A stretch of 64,000 bases of DNA, taken from NCBI RefSeq assembly GCF_937616625.2, contig NC_065571.1:46733651-46797650 (forward strand), read 5' to 3'. The notes under the pieces are model-generated. The model was not told the DNA's origin. It searched no databases and saw nothing but the letters and a program-made list of their open reading frames with translations. The DNA comes from Mercurialis annua (taxonomy: Eukaryota > Streptophyta > Magnoliopsida > Malpighiales > Euphorbiaceae). This document shows positions 34,142 to 44,600 of the stretch, piece after piece (the first letter of the stretch is position 1; each line of letters starts with the position of its first letter). Position numbers and translations under genes: made by a program.

Positions 34142-36480
34142 TGTCACGACCCAAATTATTGAGCCGAGACCGGCGCTAGGGAATGGGAGTGGTAGCTCCG
34201 AAACCCGTAGCAAGCCTAAAACCACTCTAACTTTTTCGCGGAAACGCAAACACAACTATCCTATAAACATGTAATAAGAAGACACGTATACAATCATAAC
34301 ATAACGTCATATATAAACACATCATCGATACAATCATAGTGGGCATTTCACTTCCGTAACTGGTACGTACTAGCCCATCTATCGATCAATACAAAAACTG
34401 ACAACCAAAAGATGTCACATCAAACAAACATTAAATATGTACACAACCTATAAGACCTGACTATTCTATGTTAAGACTCGTCATACGTATACTACTGCAG
34501 CACCAAGGGGACTCGTACCCAGCACACCAAAGACGGTCTGTCTGATCCGACTCTAAACACCTGAAAAACATCAATGTGAGGGGTCAGTATTTGGGGAAAT
34601 ACTGAGTGAGATAACACATTACTAAGGTATTATAGAAAATAACATCGCATTTAAAACAAAACACATATATACAAACATATTATACTTCAAGCATTTGATC
34701 CGATCGAAACCCTAATATCTTAGTATGCATAATGAACATTATCACAACATCTAACGATCGATCGATATGAGTCCGGGATAGTTCAACCAGCCGACTCGCA
34801 GATACAGGCCCCGGGATAGTTCAACCAGATAGGCTCTGTATCGCATGCACGAACAAGTATGATAGACGACCCATGAAATCTCTATCTATGACTTACCCGG
34901 ACGCTGGTGATCACACAGCCTATTGACACCCAATAGGTAGCTTGTTTCCCACGGATCATATACTAATTTTAAAAACTATAGTAATTCGATAAACTATTTA
35001 ACGATCGATAAAAACAATGCGATAAGCGATATTTCAAACTATATATTAAACGATGCGTTTTAAGTAATAATACACAAAAGTAAAGTGCCACTCACTACGA
35101 TCGCTATTCCTTATATCCAAACGTAAGCTCCACACGTCATTCACTCTTTTAACTATTCCAGCTCGTCGATCTCGTACCTCGTCGATGTATCCACTTCCTA
35201 TTCAAATCATACGTACGTTTAATTCATAAACGTAGGCTTAATATCAAAACTCTAAGTTATAAACTTAGGTTAATATGATCGTATTCCCAATACGTCTCTT
35301 AATATTTACTTTTAATGTCCGACGTACTTAAAGTCGGAAATATTAACATCCGATCCGATTAAGGCTAAAAGTCCATTTCGGTCCCTCGGGTAAAAAGTCC
35401 ATTTTGGTCCCTGTGTGCCTTCACAGGGTGGTGTGCGTTCGCACACCTAGTGTGCGTTCGCACACTTCGGTGTGCGTTCGCACACCTAGTGTGCGTTCGC
35501 ACACTTCGGTGTGCGATCGCACACCGTGCGCGATCCACACACAGTGCCCGGAAACTTCGTTTCCGGGCTTCCCGTCATGCTTAAACTCGATTCCGACATG
35601 CCCCTATCTCGTTTTCACCTAAACTCAACTCCAAATTCATCAAAACGCCAATAGAAACGCGATTATAATCCGTTTAATTCGTTAAAACGATATAACCCTA
35701 ATTTCCAATTCTCACAATAAAAACGTCAACCTTACCTCGGTTTGAAGCTTAACGATGATAGAGAATTGAATTCTGGACGAATCGATATAAAGAACTCGCG
35801 ATTTGGACGAGAAACGGCGAAACCGCGGCGGAACGAATCGATCGCCTTAAACCTTCTGTACGCTTCTTCTTCTTCTTCCCTCTGATCTCTTTCCTTTTCT
35901 TTATATAGATTGGCTAATTAGCCACTTTAGTCCTTCATTTCTTTAACTCAAACCATTTCTCTTTTAAACTTTCTTATTTAACCAAACGGTTAAATTATCC
36001 TTTTAACTCGATTATCTACGTATTATTTATATCCCAATAAATAATACTACTCCAAAAATAGTTATTTCCATCGATAATCTTCCAATTTCTATTCTCGAGG
36101 CTAAATTGGCTAATTTGCACTTTGGTCCTTGAACTCTTCAAAATTGACAATTTAGCCCAAAATGAATCCGCGTCCAAATTTTAAAAGGTCTCCGATTGAC
36201 CTGAAACTTTTACCACCAATACTATAAAACATTTCGCGGACCTTGGCGAAATAATTCCATTTTCGGGACTTAACTGGTTAAATTACCACTTTAGTCCCTG
36301 AACTATAATTGTGACTTTTCTTGATATTTTTCCTTATTTTCTTATTCTAATCCTCAAACATACACGTCTTACTCCATATTATCTTTTTCTTTAATATCCA
36401 ATATCTTTATCTCTGCAACTCCGGTCCTTCTCTGCCGGACACGTTGCACTAAACGGTACCTGAACTTACGGGGTATTACA
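34142..36480 (-). repeat. 5' LTR of LARD-like element
   Basis: A 2,339-bp LTR offset by 3,777 bp from the other copy; adjoins the PBS at 34126-34137. Confidence 0.93.
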
Positions 36481-37269
36481 GTTAGAAAATCTCGAGGAGC
36501 TCCCTAGCCAACTTAATTGTGACGCTTTATTGGTACAAGCAGTTATGCATTATTTAACTTAATTAAAGTAGTTCTACAATTTGAAATTGTCATTGGCTAT
36601 GTAGTTCTAATTTTTTTAAGTTAATGGTAATGTTACTGTAGTTCTATATTTTTTTTATAATTCCACAAATTTTAAAATCCTTCCATGTACTTTAGTAAGC
36701 TAGCTTACTTAAGATAATGTATATAGCTGCATAAGTTACTTAATTGTTTTTTTTTAATGAGAAGCTAACTGCTAAGAACAAAACAGCATGAGCAAAACAA
36801 AGCACCCAAAAAAAAACAAAAGCACCTAATCTGGTTTTTTTTACCAAACACTCTCATTCTGCAAATTTTGAGCAAGTTGTAGACTTCAAAAGGGTTGATG
36901 CTCATGTGCGCCAATTGAAGGGTAGCAGCTCAAGCATAGGTGCAGAACTGAATATTTTTCACTTAGTCCACATTTGATTATGTAGTTTAGCACCTCTGGA
37001 TTTCTAATTCTTACATAAAGATCCTTTCTTTTACATGAGAATTCAATCATGCACATAAATGAACTATTTACAAAAACAACCCAGGATTTGCACATTAGTT
37101 AACTGCAGAATTTTCAGCCGGGAAGAACACAAGGTAAGAATGAACAAAATTCCACCATAAATGTATAAAAAGAAATTGATAAGAGCAACAATAATTACCA
37201 AACAGTACAAATGCAAATTAATTCAAAATAGTAAAATAATCCATAAAACAGAGACAATTAACATAATTT

Positions 37270-37479
37270 TCAAAAAAACTTTGGAAGATAAATTTGAAGC
37301 ATCGTTAGAATTTTGTTTCGAATCTCTTCATTCTCACACTCAATAATTTCGATAGGAAACTTGTTTAAATCGAATTTCTGATTCGCTGATACATTAAGGT
37401 CGAAATCCAGCACAGTCTTCTTCTTTCCGTCATGTTGTTTTGTGATTTCTTCTTCATTCTTTATCTCCTCTTCTTTCAT
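37270..37479 (-). CDS. small antisense ORF near right mariner TIR, unknown
   Basis: A 69-codon frame reading inward from the right terminal repeat; its ATG is 291 bp from the element end. It is acidic/lysine-rich at the start, then has VLDFDLNVSANQKFDLNKFP. Two DLN motifs of the same style occur in the transposase N-terminus (NLDLNLDF, FTFDLNVLP), whose ATG is 364 bp from the left end. This could be a duplicated, inverted transposase first exon, or a separate small gene carried by the element. Coding status is not established. Confidence 0.35.
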   Translation of the reverse strand: MKEEEIKNEEEITKQHDGKKKTVLDFDLNVSANQKFDLNKFPIEIIECENEEIRNKILTMLQIYLPKFF

Positions 37480-38146
37480 GATTTTTTCTTTGAGTTTTTA
37501 GAACTAAAAATAAATTGCTGATATAAATCATTTTCACCCATATGATAAATACTGAAAAATATTCTATGTGTCATTTAATGGGTTTGAGAAAAATGAGATA
37601 AACTTTTGAAAAAGAGTGTAATCAGATTTTGAAAACTCCATTAATTAAAGATAGAAGATAAGGGTATAAATGGAATATGGAATTTAAAAGTGTGTTGGAA
37701 ACATAAAGCGTCAGGTATTTGAGAACAAATTTTACTCTCTAAAACGTCATTTAATTGTGAATGGAGGGAGTACTATTTATGTTTAAGTTTTTCCGAATGA
37801 AAGTCAAAACGTTACACAATTTATCAACTCATCTCTTTGGTATTACTATACAAGGCATTTAGTATAGGTCTTTAAAGTAATTACTGAATCAAAGAGGTTG
37901 TAAATCAAAATAATATGCAGAAAAGTTAAATTTGTGCATATAAAAAAAAACTCAATCAAAATTTAATGGAATCCAATATTTTAAGTAAACTTATTATAAT
38001 TCTTGAATAAAGATAATAAATTGTCATCTCAACTGACTCCAAAAACAAAAACTACAATTAGGTAAAACTAAACTGAAATTGAAACTAAAATAAAGAGCTA
38101 AAACATAAGAAAGATTAAAACATATTTTATAATCTAGACCATTAAT

Positions 38147-39694
38147 TTAAACAGAGAGTGGCTCATCATCTTGAGGCATGAATCTCCTCCAGTACCAATG
38201 GTTCTTCCACACTTGAGACATCTCTTCAATCGGAATGTTCTTTGTCTCAGGCAAAAAGAAATAAATGAAGACCGTCATCAAAAGAACGAATACGGCAAAG
38301 AAGATGAACAGCCCAAATTTCATGGTGCAGAGCATGGCGAGGAACAGCTGAGCCACCAAGAATGTGAAGATCATGTTCACTGCTACCACAACACTTTGCC
38401 CTGTCGATCGAATCTCCAATGGGAATATTTCACTCGGCACTAACCATCCTAATGGCCCCCATGACCATGCGAATCCTGCTACGAAGATGCAGATACAGAT
38501 CACAACTATGAACACATACCATGTCGGTAGATCCGTCACTTGCCCCGCCGTTCCGAATTTCACTCCGATGAGTACTGCTAGCAAAACCTGAAAGATGAGC
38601 ATTTGAATTCCACCCTCGAGAAATAAAAACCTTCGACCCCATTTATCAGTTCCATAGATAGCTATGGAAGTAGCCACCAAATTAACACCACCGGTGACTA
38701 ATGCCGAAAGCAGAGAAGCGTTACTGCCGAGTCCAATGCTTTGGAAAAGCACAGGAGCATAAAACATCACCACATTGATGCCTGTAAGTTGCTGAAAGAA
38801 TGGGATCAGAATAGCCATTACAAGATGTGGCCTGTACTGTCTTTTCAGAAGATCTTTATACGAGTGTTCTTCTTTCTTAGCTTCTTTACAAGCAGCAACC
38901 AAATCTTGGTATTCGTATTCTATTTCGTCGTCGTTTTTAGCTCCGCGAATGCGCTTCAGAATTTCCTTAGCTTCTTTATCTTGACCTTTCTCTAACATAG
39001 AGTTTGGTGTGTTCGGAAGAAAAAGAGCAGAGATGAAGATGAAAGCAGCAGGAACACATGCTAGCCCCAGGCACACACGCCATGCTTCGCCGTTCGTCAT
39101 TAGCTTGGGAGTCACGTAATTCACCAAATTAGCAAAAAATATACCAATTGTTATGGCTAACTGAAACACATTGGTGAACAGACCACGGCTTTTGTAGGGA
39201 GCCATCTCCGAGACATATAGCGGCACTGACTGAATAGAGAAGCCAACACCAATACCCAACAGAATACGGCCGAGAATAAGCATCCAGACAGCCTGAGCGG
39301 CGGCATTGATGGCTCCTCCGGCCAAAAAGATCAAACCACCGAGCAGCATTGATATTTTGCGACCGAGTTTGCGGGTGACCCATGATGCGGCCAAGGAAGC
39401 AAAAAGTGCAGCCACGTACAATGAAGATGTGAAGAGAGTAAGCATATGGTCATTGAACTTACAATATTGATTGGTTGAAGTATCCAATGCTTCCTTGTGA
39501 TAAACTGATGGAAAGAATTTAGTGAGAAAGGGAACCATAGTGGTAACACCACCGGAGATACCGATGTCGTATCCGAAAATAAGACCACCCATGGCAGCTA
39601 CAACGCAGGTAAATACAGCGTGCCATGTTATCTTAGAAGAGTAATTAGGCTTATCATCACCACTACTGACAGCAGCTTTAAGAAAAGGAGCCAT
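38147..39694 (-). CDS. sugar transport protein (STP), H+/hexose symporter, intronless
   Basis: A plasma-membrane monosaccharide/proton symporter of the major facilitator superfamily with 12 membrane helices. A single unbroken 515-aa exon, the normal STP length. Seen: [18 protein letters not shown] in TM1; [19 protein letters not shown] (sugar-transporter signature); [19 protein letters not shown] in TM7; [16 protein letters not shown]; and [11 protein letters not shown] after TM12. Cysteines at residue 78 (NQYCKFND) and in AMLCTMKF match the pair that forms the lid-domain disulfide described for STP10. Most plant STP genes have introns, so the single exon may reflect intron loss or retroposition. 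The start at 39694 agrees with the conserved N-terminus and the TATA box. The nearest neighbour is a LINE starting 385 bp upstream. Confidence 0.93.
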   Translation of the reverse strand: MAPFLKAAVSSGDDKPNYSSKITWHAVFTCVVAAMGGLIFGYDIGISGGVTTMVPFLTKFFPSVYHKEALDTSTNQYCKFNDHMLTLFTSSLYVAALFASLAASWVTRKLGRKISMLLGGLIFLAGGAINAAAQAVWMLILGRILLGIGVGFSIQSVPLYVSEMAPYKSRGLFTNVFQLAITIGIFFANLVNYVTPKLMTNGEAWRVCLGLACVPAAFIFISALFLPNTPNSMLEKGQDKEAKEILKRIRGAKNDDEIEYEYQDLVAACKEAKKEEHSYKDLLKRQYRPHLVMAILIPFFQQLTGINVVMFYAPVLFQSIGLGSNASLLSALVTGGVNLVATSIAIYGTDKWGRRFLFLEGGIQMLIFQVLLAVLIGVKFGTAGQVTDLPTWYVFIVVICICIFVAGFAWSWGPLGWLVPSEIFPLEIRSTGQSVVVAVNMIFTFLVAQLFLAMLCTMKFGLFIFFAVFVLLMTVFIYFFLPETKNIPIEEMSQVWKNHWYWRRFMPQDDEPLSV

Positions 39695-39780
39695 TACTTG
39701 CTCAAAACTTTTGAAAGCAAAAGCAAAGCAAATTAGAGAAGTGTATGAATGAATGAATTAAAGTGAGGGTAACCTTGGTT

Positions 39781-39787
39781 TATATAG
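39781..39787 (-). promoter_or_regulatory. TATA box of STP gene
   Basis: The minus strand reads CTATATAAACC about 90 bp upstream of the STP start codon, a good plant TATA element. The remaining 39795-40078 is AT-rich with no other recognised site. Confidence 0.6.
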
Positions 39788-40078
39788 AGAGAACTTTGTC
39801 TGTCTCCGATTAGGATTTGTACTTTTTTTTTTGAATTCAGGATTTTAATTACGTACTTCTCCCGTATACTTTGGATTATCTATTCCTTAGGAATTCGGAT
39901 TATTATTAATCCTAAATCAAAACTGATTTAAGAGCAGAACAATTGAATACTTTTTACTAGTTAAAAGATATTAAATGAAGCTCAAATTGAAGGTCAATTT
40001 GGGTATAATGAAATATTTAGTTAGATTAAGATTACTGTAGTGTAAATATATAATGTTAAAATAGAATTTGAAAAAAAC

Positions 40079-41617
40079 ATGATGCCGCCTCTAAACCCTA
40101 AAACCCTTCCCCCGTCGTTCCCAGCTCCGCCACCCAAGACACAAACGCCGACTACAGGATTGCACTCAGGTAATTCATCTTCTGCTACAGTTCTGTACTT
40201 TGAAAACTTCCCAGAATTATGGTTTTACTCGGATTTACAAAGGGCTTTTGCAAAGTATCATATTCGAGGTCGGGTTACTATCGCTCGCAAGAAGAATCGA
40301 TCGAATAAACGTTTTGGGTTTCTTCACCTAGAACCAGAACAAGATGCAAGGGATTCGCTTTATCGATTGAACAACGTTTATATTGGTTCTATGAGGATTA
40401 GAGCCTTCTTTTCGAAATACCCTAACCCTACTGCACAACACATGCAACGTCAGGTTCCCCCAGCTATAATTCAATCCAAGAAACATGAATTCATCCCTTC
40501 ATTAAGAGATTCAAGGTCATATTCCCAGGTGGTTAACAAACGTCCGATTGATTATGTTCCGTCAAACAACTGTCCCAGACCTGAATCCTCCATTGTTTCA
40601 GTGAACAAACTTCCAGACTTGTTGAATATCGCGGCATATCTGCTGAATCATGGAATTCATTACGACTCATTCTCCTTGCTTGGAGGAAAATTTGTCCTTC
40701 TGAATTTTTACAATCAAGATGATAATGACCAATTTGGAAGACTCTTCCCCAAATTATCAGACTTCTTCACGTCTATATCTCCATGGGATGGGAATTTCAC
40801 CTCGGGAGAGAGATTTGCTTGGATTAATATTTCGGGTGCTCCTCCGATTGCTTGGGAAGAAAGATTTTTTACTTTTATTGGTGAAAGGGTTGGAAGCGTA
40901 GTATCCGTCCATCCAATGACAACAAGTAAGGAACGCATGGATACAAGATCGGTACTCATATCGACAAGTTTGAGTCGTATTGATTGTGATTATGCAATTA
41001 CAATTAACAAGCATGTTTTTAATATACATGTTTTGGAATCTGATTTGCCGGTAATGTGGGACAATTCTGCTGATTTTACATATTCTTCGGCCTCTGATGA
41101 TGATGAGCAGCATCATGATGAGAAGAATTCTGATCGTATTACTTCACCAGCAATCCAGTCTATTGCTTCGAAATCTGATCAGGGAATTGCACAGGATGTT
41201 GTGGATTCTCAGAATTATGGCTCTATGGTAGCAGCTACTAATGATCAGCTTTTGGGTGAGGACAACCAGGAATCTTCAGATACTAATTCCATTAACTCTA
41301 AAGCAACATTTCCGAATCCGGATTTAGTTTATATCACCCAACGCAAGAAGTTTAAAGCCATTCCACCTAAGGGCTCCCTTCAATCCTGCTCTCTTTTCTC
41401 AACAGAGGTTCAAATGGAGTCAGACGGTTTAATTAAAGGATGTTTGCGACATCTTAGTAACAAGGAGAATGATATTGATACTTTCGAAATTGAGGTGCAG
41501 AAAACATGGGAAGTAGGTCTGCAAACATGTTTATTCTCAGCAGAAAATCAGCAAGGAATTATCAGTCTCCTTTCCCAGAGATTGAGCAAGAATTCTCAGG
41601 ACAAGAACCACGTCTAA
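40079..41617 (+). CDS. LINE ORF1 protein with RRM domain
   Basis: A 512-aa RNA-binding protein of a plant L1 element, expected to coat element RNA. A proline-rich start is followed by an RRM fold at about residues 37-112 (TVLYFENFPELWFYSDLQRA; RNP1-like KRFGFLHLEP). The middle holds a DUF4283-like segment (GERFAWINISGAPPIAWEE) usual in plant LINE proteins. No zinc knuckle is obvious. It ends 35 bp before the preferred ORF2 start. Confidence 0.85.
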   Translation: MMPPLNPKTLPPSFPAPPPKTQTPTTGLHSGNSSSATVLYFENFPELWFYSDLQRAFAKYHIRGRVTIARKKNRSNKRFGFLHLEPEQDARDSLYRLNNVYIGSMRIRAFFSKYPNPTAQHMQRQVPPAIIQSKKHEFIPSLRDSRSYSQVVNKRPIDYVPSNNCPRPESSIVSVNKLPDLLNIAAYLLNHGIHYDSFSLLGGKFVLLNFYNQDDNDQFGRLFPKLSDFFTSISPWDGNFTSGERFAWINISGAPPIAWEERFFTFIGERVGSVVSVHPMTTSKERMDTRSVLISTSLSRIDCDYAITINKHVFNIHVLESDLPVMWDNSADFTYSSASDDDEQHHDEKNSDRITSPAIQSIASKSDQGIAQDVVDSQNYGSMVAATNDQLLGEDNQESSDTNSINSKATFPNPDLVYITQRKKFKAIPPKGSLQSCSLFSTEVQMESDGLIKGCLRHLSNKENDIDTFEIEVQKTWEVGLQTCLFSAENQQGIISLLSQRLSKNSQDKNHV

Positions 41618-41652
41618 TCAGGTTCTTCTCCTCAAGGTTTTTTAAATCTCTT

Positions 41653-44600
41653 ATGTCTGATCTATTTAATTTTCTCTCATGGAATTGCCGGGGTGGTATA
41701 TCTTTTTCGAGGAAACAAAGAGTTATTCGCTCTTTAGTGTCTAAAAACAATATTTCTCTTTTGGCTCTTATTGAAACTAAGAGAGAGCAGATGGACGATT
41801 TTCTGATTAGTCGTTTATGGCCGAATTTGGACTTTGGTTACTGTTTTTCGCCCTCAGTTGGGGCGTCAGGGGGTCTCTTATGTATTTGGGACAAAAAAGT
41901 TATTTCGACTTCGAGAATTGTTATATATCCTAGATGGATTTGCTTAGACTATGATCTGCAAACTACTCGTATCAGATTTTTTGTGGTGTATGGTTGTTCT
42001 TCAGCAGTGGATAGGTCCGCTCTCTGGTCTAGCATGGATCCTGAACTTAATACTGATAGATTGTGTATTATGGTTGGAGACTTTAACGAAATCTTACATC
42101 CGTCGGAAAGAGTAAATTGCAGTGGGTATTCGACAGGAATGATTCAGTTTATGGACTTCATCAGTTCTTCTAATCTTGAAGAGTTACCTCTCCAGGGTCG
42201 ATTTTATACCTGGTATAATTCTATCTCTCGCTCAAAAATTGATCGCTGTTTTTTATCTTCAGACGCTTTCGTGTCATGGCCGTCACTTTCTCTTCGTGCT
42301 CTTCCGAGAAACTACTCCGACCACTGCCCCATTTTATTCTCTTCTGCGGTTGTGTACAATTGGGGACCCAAACCGTTCCGATCCATTAATGCATGGTGGA
42401 GCAATGATTCATTTAAAGATTTAATTTCAGCCACCTGGCAGGGTCTCTCACTGAATTCTCCTAATGCTGATCTTGTTTTTAAGCTTAGAGAATTAAGGAA
42501 AATTATTAAAGCTTGGAATATCAACTCATTCGGCAACCTGAACTTGAAGTTAGAATCTGCTCAGAATAATATCCAAGCTTTGGAGGCAGCAGCTGATTAT
42601 AGAGAATTATCCTCTCAAGAAGTTGACGATCTGAACTCTTCCCGTACTTCTTTTTATTCAGTTTCAAAACAACTTGAGTCTCTATGGCATCAAAAATCAC
42701 GGGTTAATTGGAATGTTTTCGGTGATAAAAATTCAAAATTCTATCATACGGTTGCTTCAGTCCGTTCGAAGAACAATCTTATTTCGGATATTATAGTGGA
42801 TAATATATCATATTCGAAACCTGAAGAGGTGAAACTCAATATTCATCTATTCTACAAGCGTCTCTTTCAGCAACCTTCTGAAGTTACTTTTGCACTGGAT
42901 TCTTTGCCAATTCGGCAACTTTTAGATGAGCAGGCTGCGGGTTTGGTTAATTCTTTTTCAGAGGAGGAGATCTATATGACCCTAGTTGATTGTGATGATA
43001 ATAAGGCCCCTGGACCTGACGGTTTCAACTTCTTTTTTTATAAAAAAGTTTGGAAAATCATTAAGCATGATATTTTGCTTTTGTTCTCTAATTTTCACCG
43101 TACTGGAGTTTTTCCTGCAGGCTTGAATACAGCCTTCTTGGTTCTTATACCTAAACATAAGGGGGCTACAGATATAAAAGACTTCCGTCCTATTAGTCTT
43201 ATCAATGAGGTTTTCAAGCTTCTATCGAAAGTCTTGGCTAACAGGTTATCCTCTACTCTTCCTCAGCTTATATCTGAAAATCAATTTGGCTTTATCAAAG
43301 GTAGGAGCATACATGATTGCCATATGATTGCTTCTGATTTGATCCATCTTGCTCATAAGCGCAGAGATCAAGTTTTTCTCATCAAACTTGATTTTAAAAA
43401 GGCATTTGATTCTATTTCATGGAATTTCATTTTAAAAATGCTTATTAGGATGAACTTTGATAAAACTTGGATTACTTGGATTTCTTCTTTTTTCTCTACT
43501 GCTCAGCTGTCAGTCCTGGTTAATGGAAGTCCTACTAAGAATTTTAATATGGGCAGAGGGGTTAGACAGGGTGACCCGCTCTCTCCGATGTTGTTCGTTT
43601 TAGCTGTAGAAGGATTGAAAGCTTTATTTGAGAATGCGGTGAACCTGGGCCTTATTGATGGTATTCATGTTGACGGATATGATAATCCAATTTCCTTACT
43701 GCAATTTGCTGATGACACGCTGCTTTTTTTGCCGAATAACTTGGAGATGATAAGAAATCTACTCCGGATACTTCGCTGCTTTGAACTAGTATCGGGCCTT
43801 CAAATTAATTACCAGAAATCTTCCATTATTGGTATTAATGTGGATGATCATTCTATTTCCGAAGCTTCTAAAATTCTTGACTGCAAAATTGAAAGCCTTC
43901 CGATCATTTATCTGGGTCTTCCTCTATCTCTGAAGCCAATTAAGGTACATGCTTGGGACCCCATTGTTTGTAATTTCTCTCAACAGTTAGCGGGTTGGAA
44001 AAGTAACTTACTATCTCCAGCAGGAAGACTTGTCTTGATCAAGTCAATTCTCAGCAGTTTGCCTGTTTATTACTTGGGCTCGTTTCTCATTCCACAGTCA
44101 GTTGCCTTATCCCTAGAACGTCTTATGCGGAGGTTTCTTTGGAATGGCTCTATTCATCATACGGGGTTCAGCAAAGTAGCATGGTCAGATGTTTGCCTGC
44201 CTTTGAATCTTAGGGGCCTGAATATAGTGTCTCTCAGTTTTAAAAATGAAAGTTTACTTGCCAAGTGGATCTGGAAACTGAAGACAGCGAATAGAAACTC
44301 TATTTGGTTCAGAGTTGTCTCCTGCAGCTCGGGTATGCATATGTGGTTTGATATCGAATCGGTCAATTTGAAGAGTATATCTCATTTGTGGAGAGGTATA
44401 TACAAAGGCTGTGTTAAGAATTCAAATGTTTGGGTGATTTTCAAAAAAGGTTTGGACACGAGAATAGGTGATGGGAATGACACAAGATTTTGGAAGGATT
44501 GCTGGAATGGCTCGGGTTCTTTTCTCTTAATCTATCCAAGGCTGTTTGCTTTATCTTTAGACCAGGATTCGTTGGTTTCTGATCTGTTTAATGTTCGGCA

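Larger units (their letters stand above)
30365..36480 (-). mobile_element. non-coding LTR element (LARD-like) with 2.3-kb LTRs, in mariner 3' end
   Basis: LTRs of 2,339 bp (30365-32703 and 34142-36480) are flanked by an exact 5-bp duplication, GTTAG (30360-30364 and 36481-36485). On the minus strand the LTR starts TGTAATACCCC and ends GTGACA; the PBS at 34126-34137 is complementary to initiator tRNA-Met, and the purine tract TAAGGGGGGAAGAA lies at 32704-32717. The nearby AATTCGAGGACGAATTTTT and purine tract resemble the 3' end of chromovirus (Tekay-type) gypsy elements. The 1,438-bp interior has no recognisable Gag or Pol. The LTRs are nearly identical (I saw one substitution, AATATTTCG versus AACATTTCG), so the insertion is recent. 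Confidence 0.92.
19233..36562 (+). pseudogene. mariner transposase (DD39D), multiply broken
   Basis: Exon 1 starts at ATG 19233, is cut at 19261 by the copia element, resumes at 28811 and ends at 28992. Exon 2 starts at 29139, is cut at 30364 by the 2.3-kb-LTR element, resumes at 36486 and ends at TAA 36560-36562. The N-terminus is acidic with DLN motifs (NLDLNLDF, FTFDLNVLP); helix-turn-helix DNA-binding segments follow (RSIKRIWRQV, GKTRVFNLLK). The catalytic core has HIDEKWF and QQDNARTH. Defects beyond the insertions: a one-base frameshift near 29541-29545, a TAG stop at about 29683, and the third catalytic aspartate (NILDLGFF in the family) changed to Asn at 30148-30150 (NILNLGFF). The copy cannot encode active transposase. 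Confidence 0.92.
18869..37770 (+). mobile_element. mariner-like element with nested retrotransposons
   Basis: Terminal inverted repeats of about 32 bp start CTCCCTCCATTCACAATTA at 18869 and end with the complement at 37770, differing at one base. TA dinucleotides flank both ends (18867-18868 and 37771-37772), as for Tc1/mariner. Between them lies a plant DD39D mariner transposase gene broken by two LTR-element insertions. Subtracting those insertions and their duplications leaves about 3.23 kb, a normal size for a plant mariner. The TIR consensus is shared with Stowaway MITEs, which such transposases mobilise. Nothing is recognised in 36563-37269 beyond AT-rich DNA. The element separates the TBL and STP genes. 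Confidence 0.9.
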
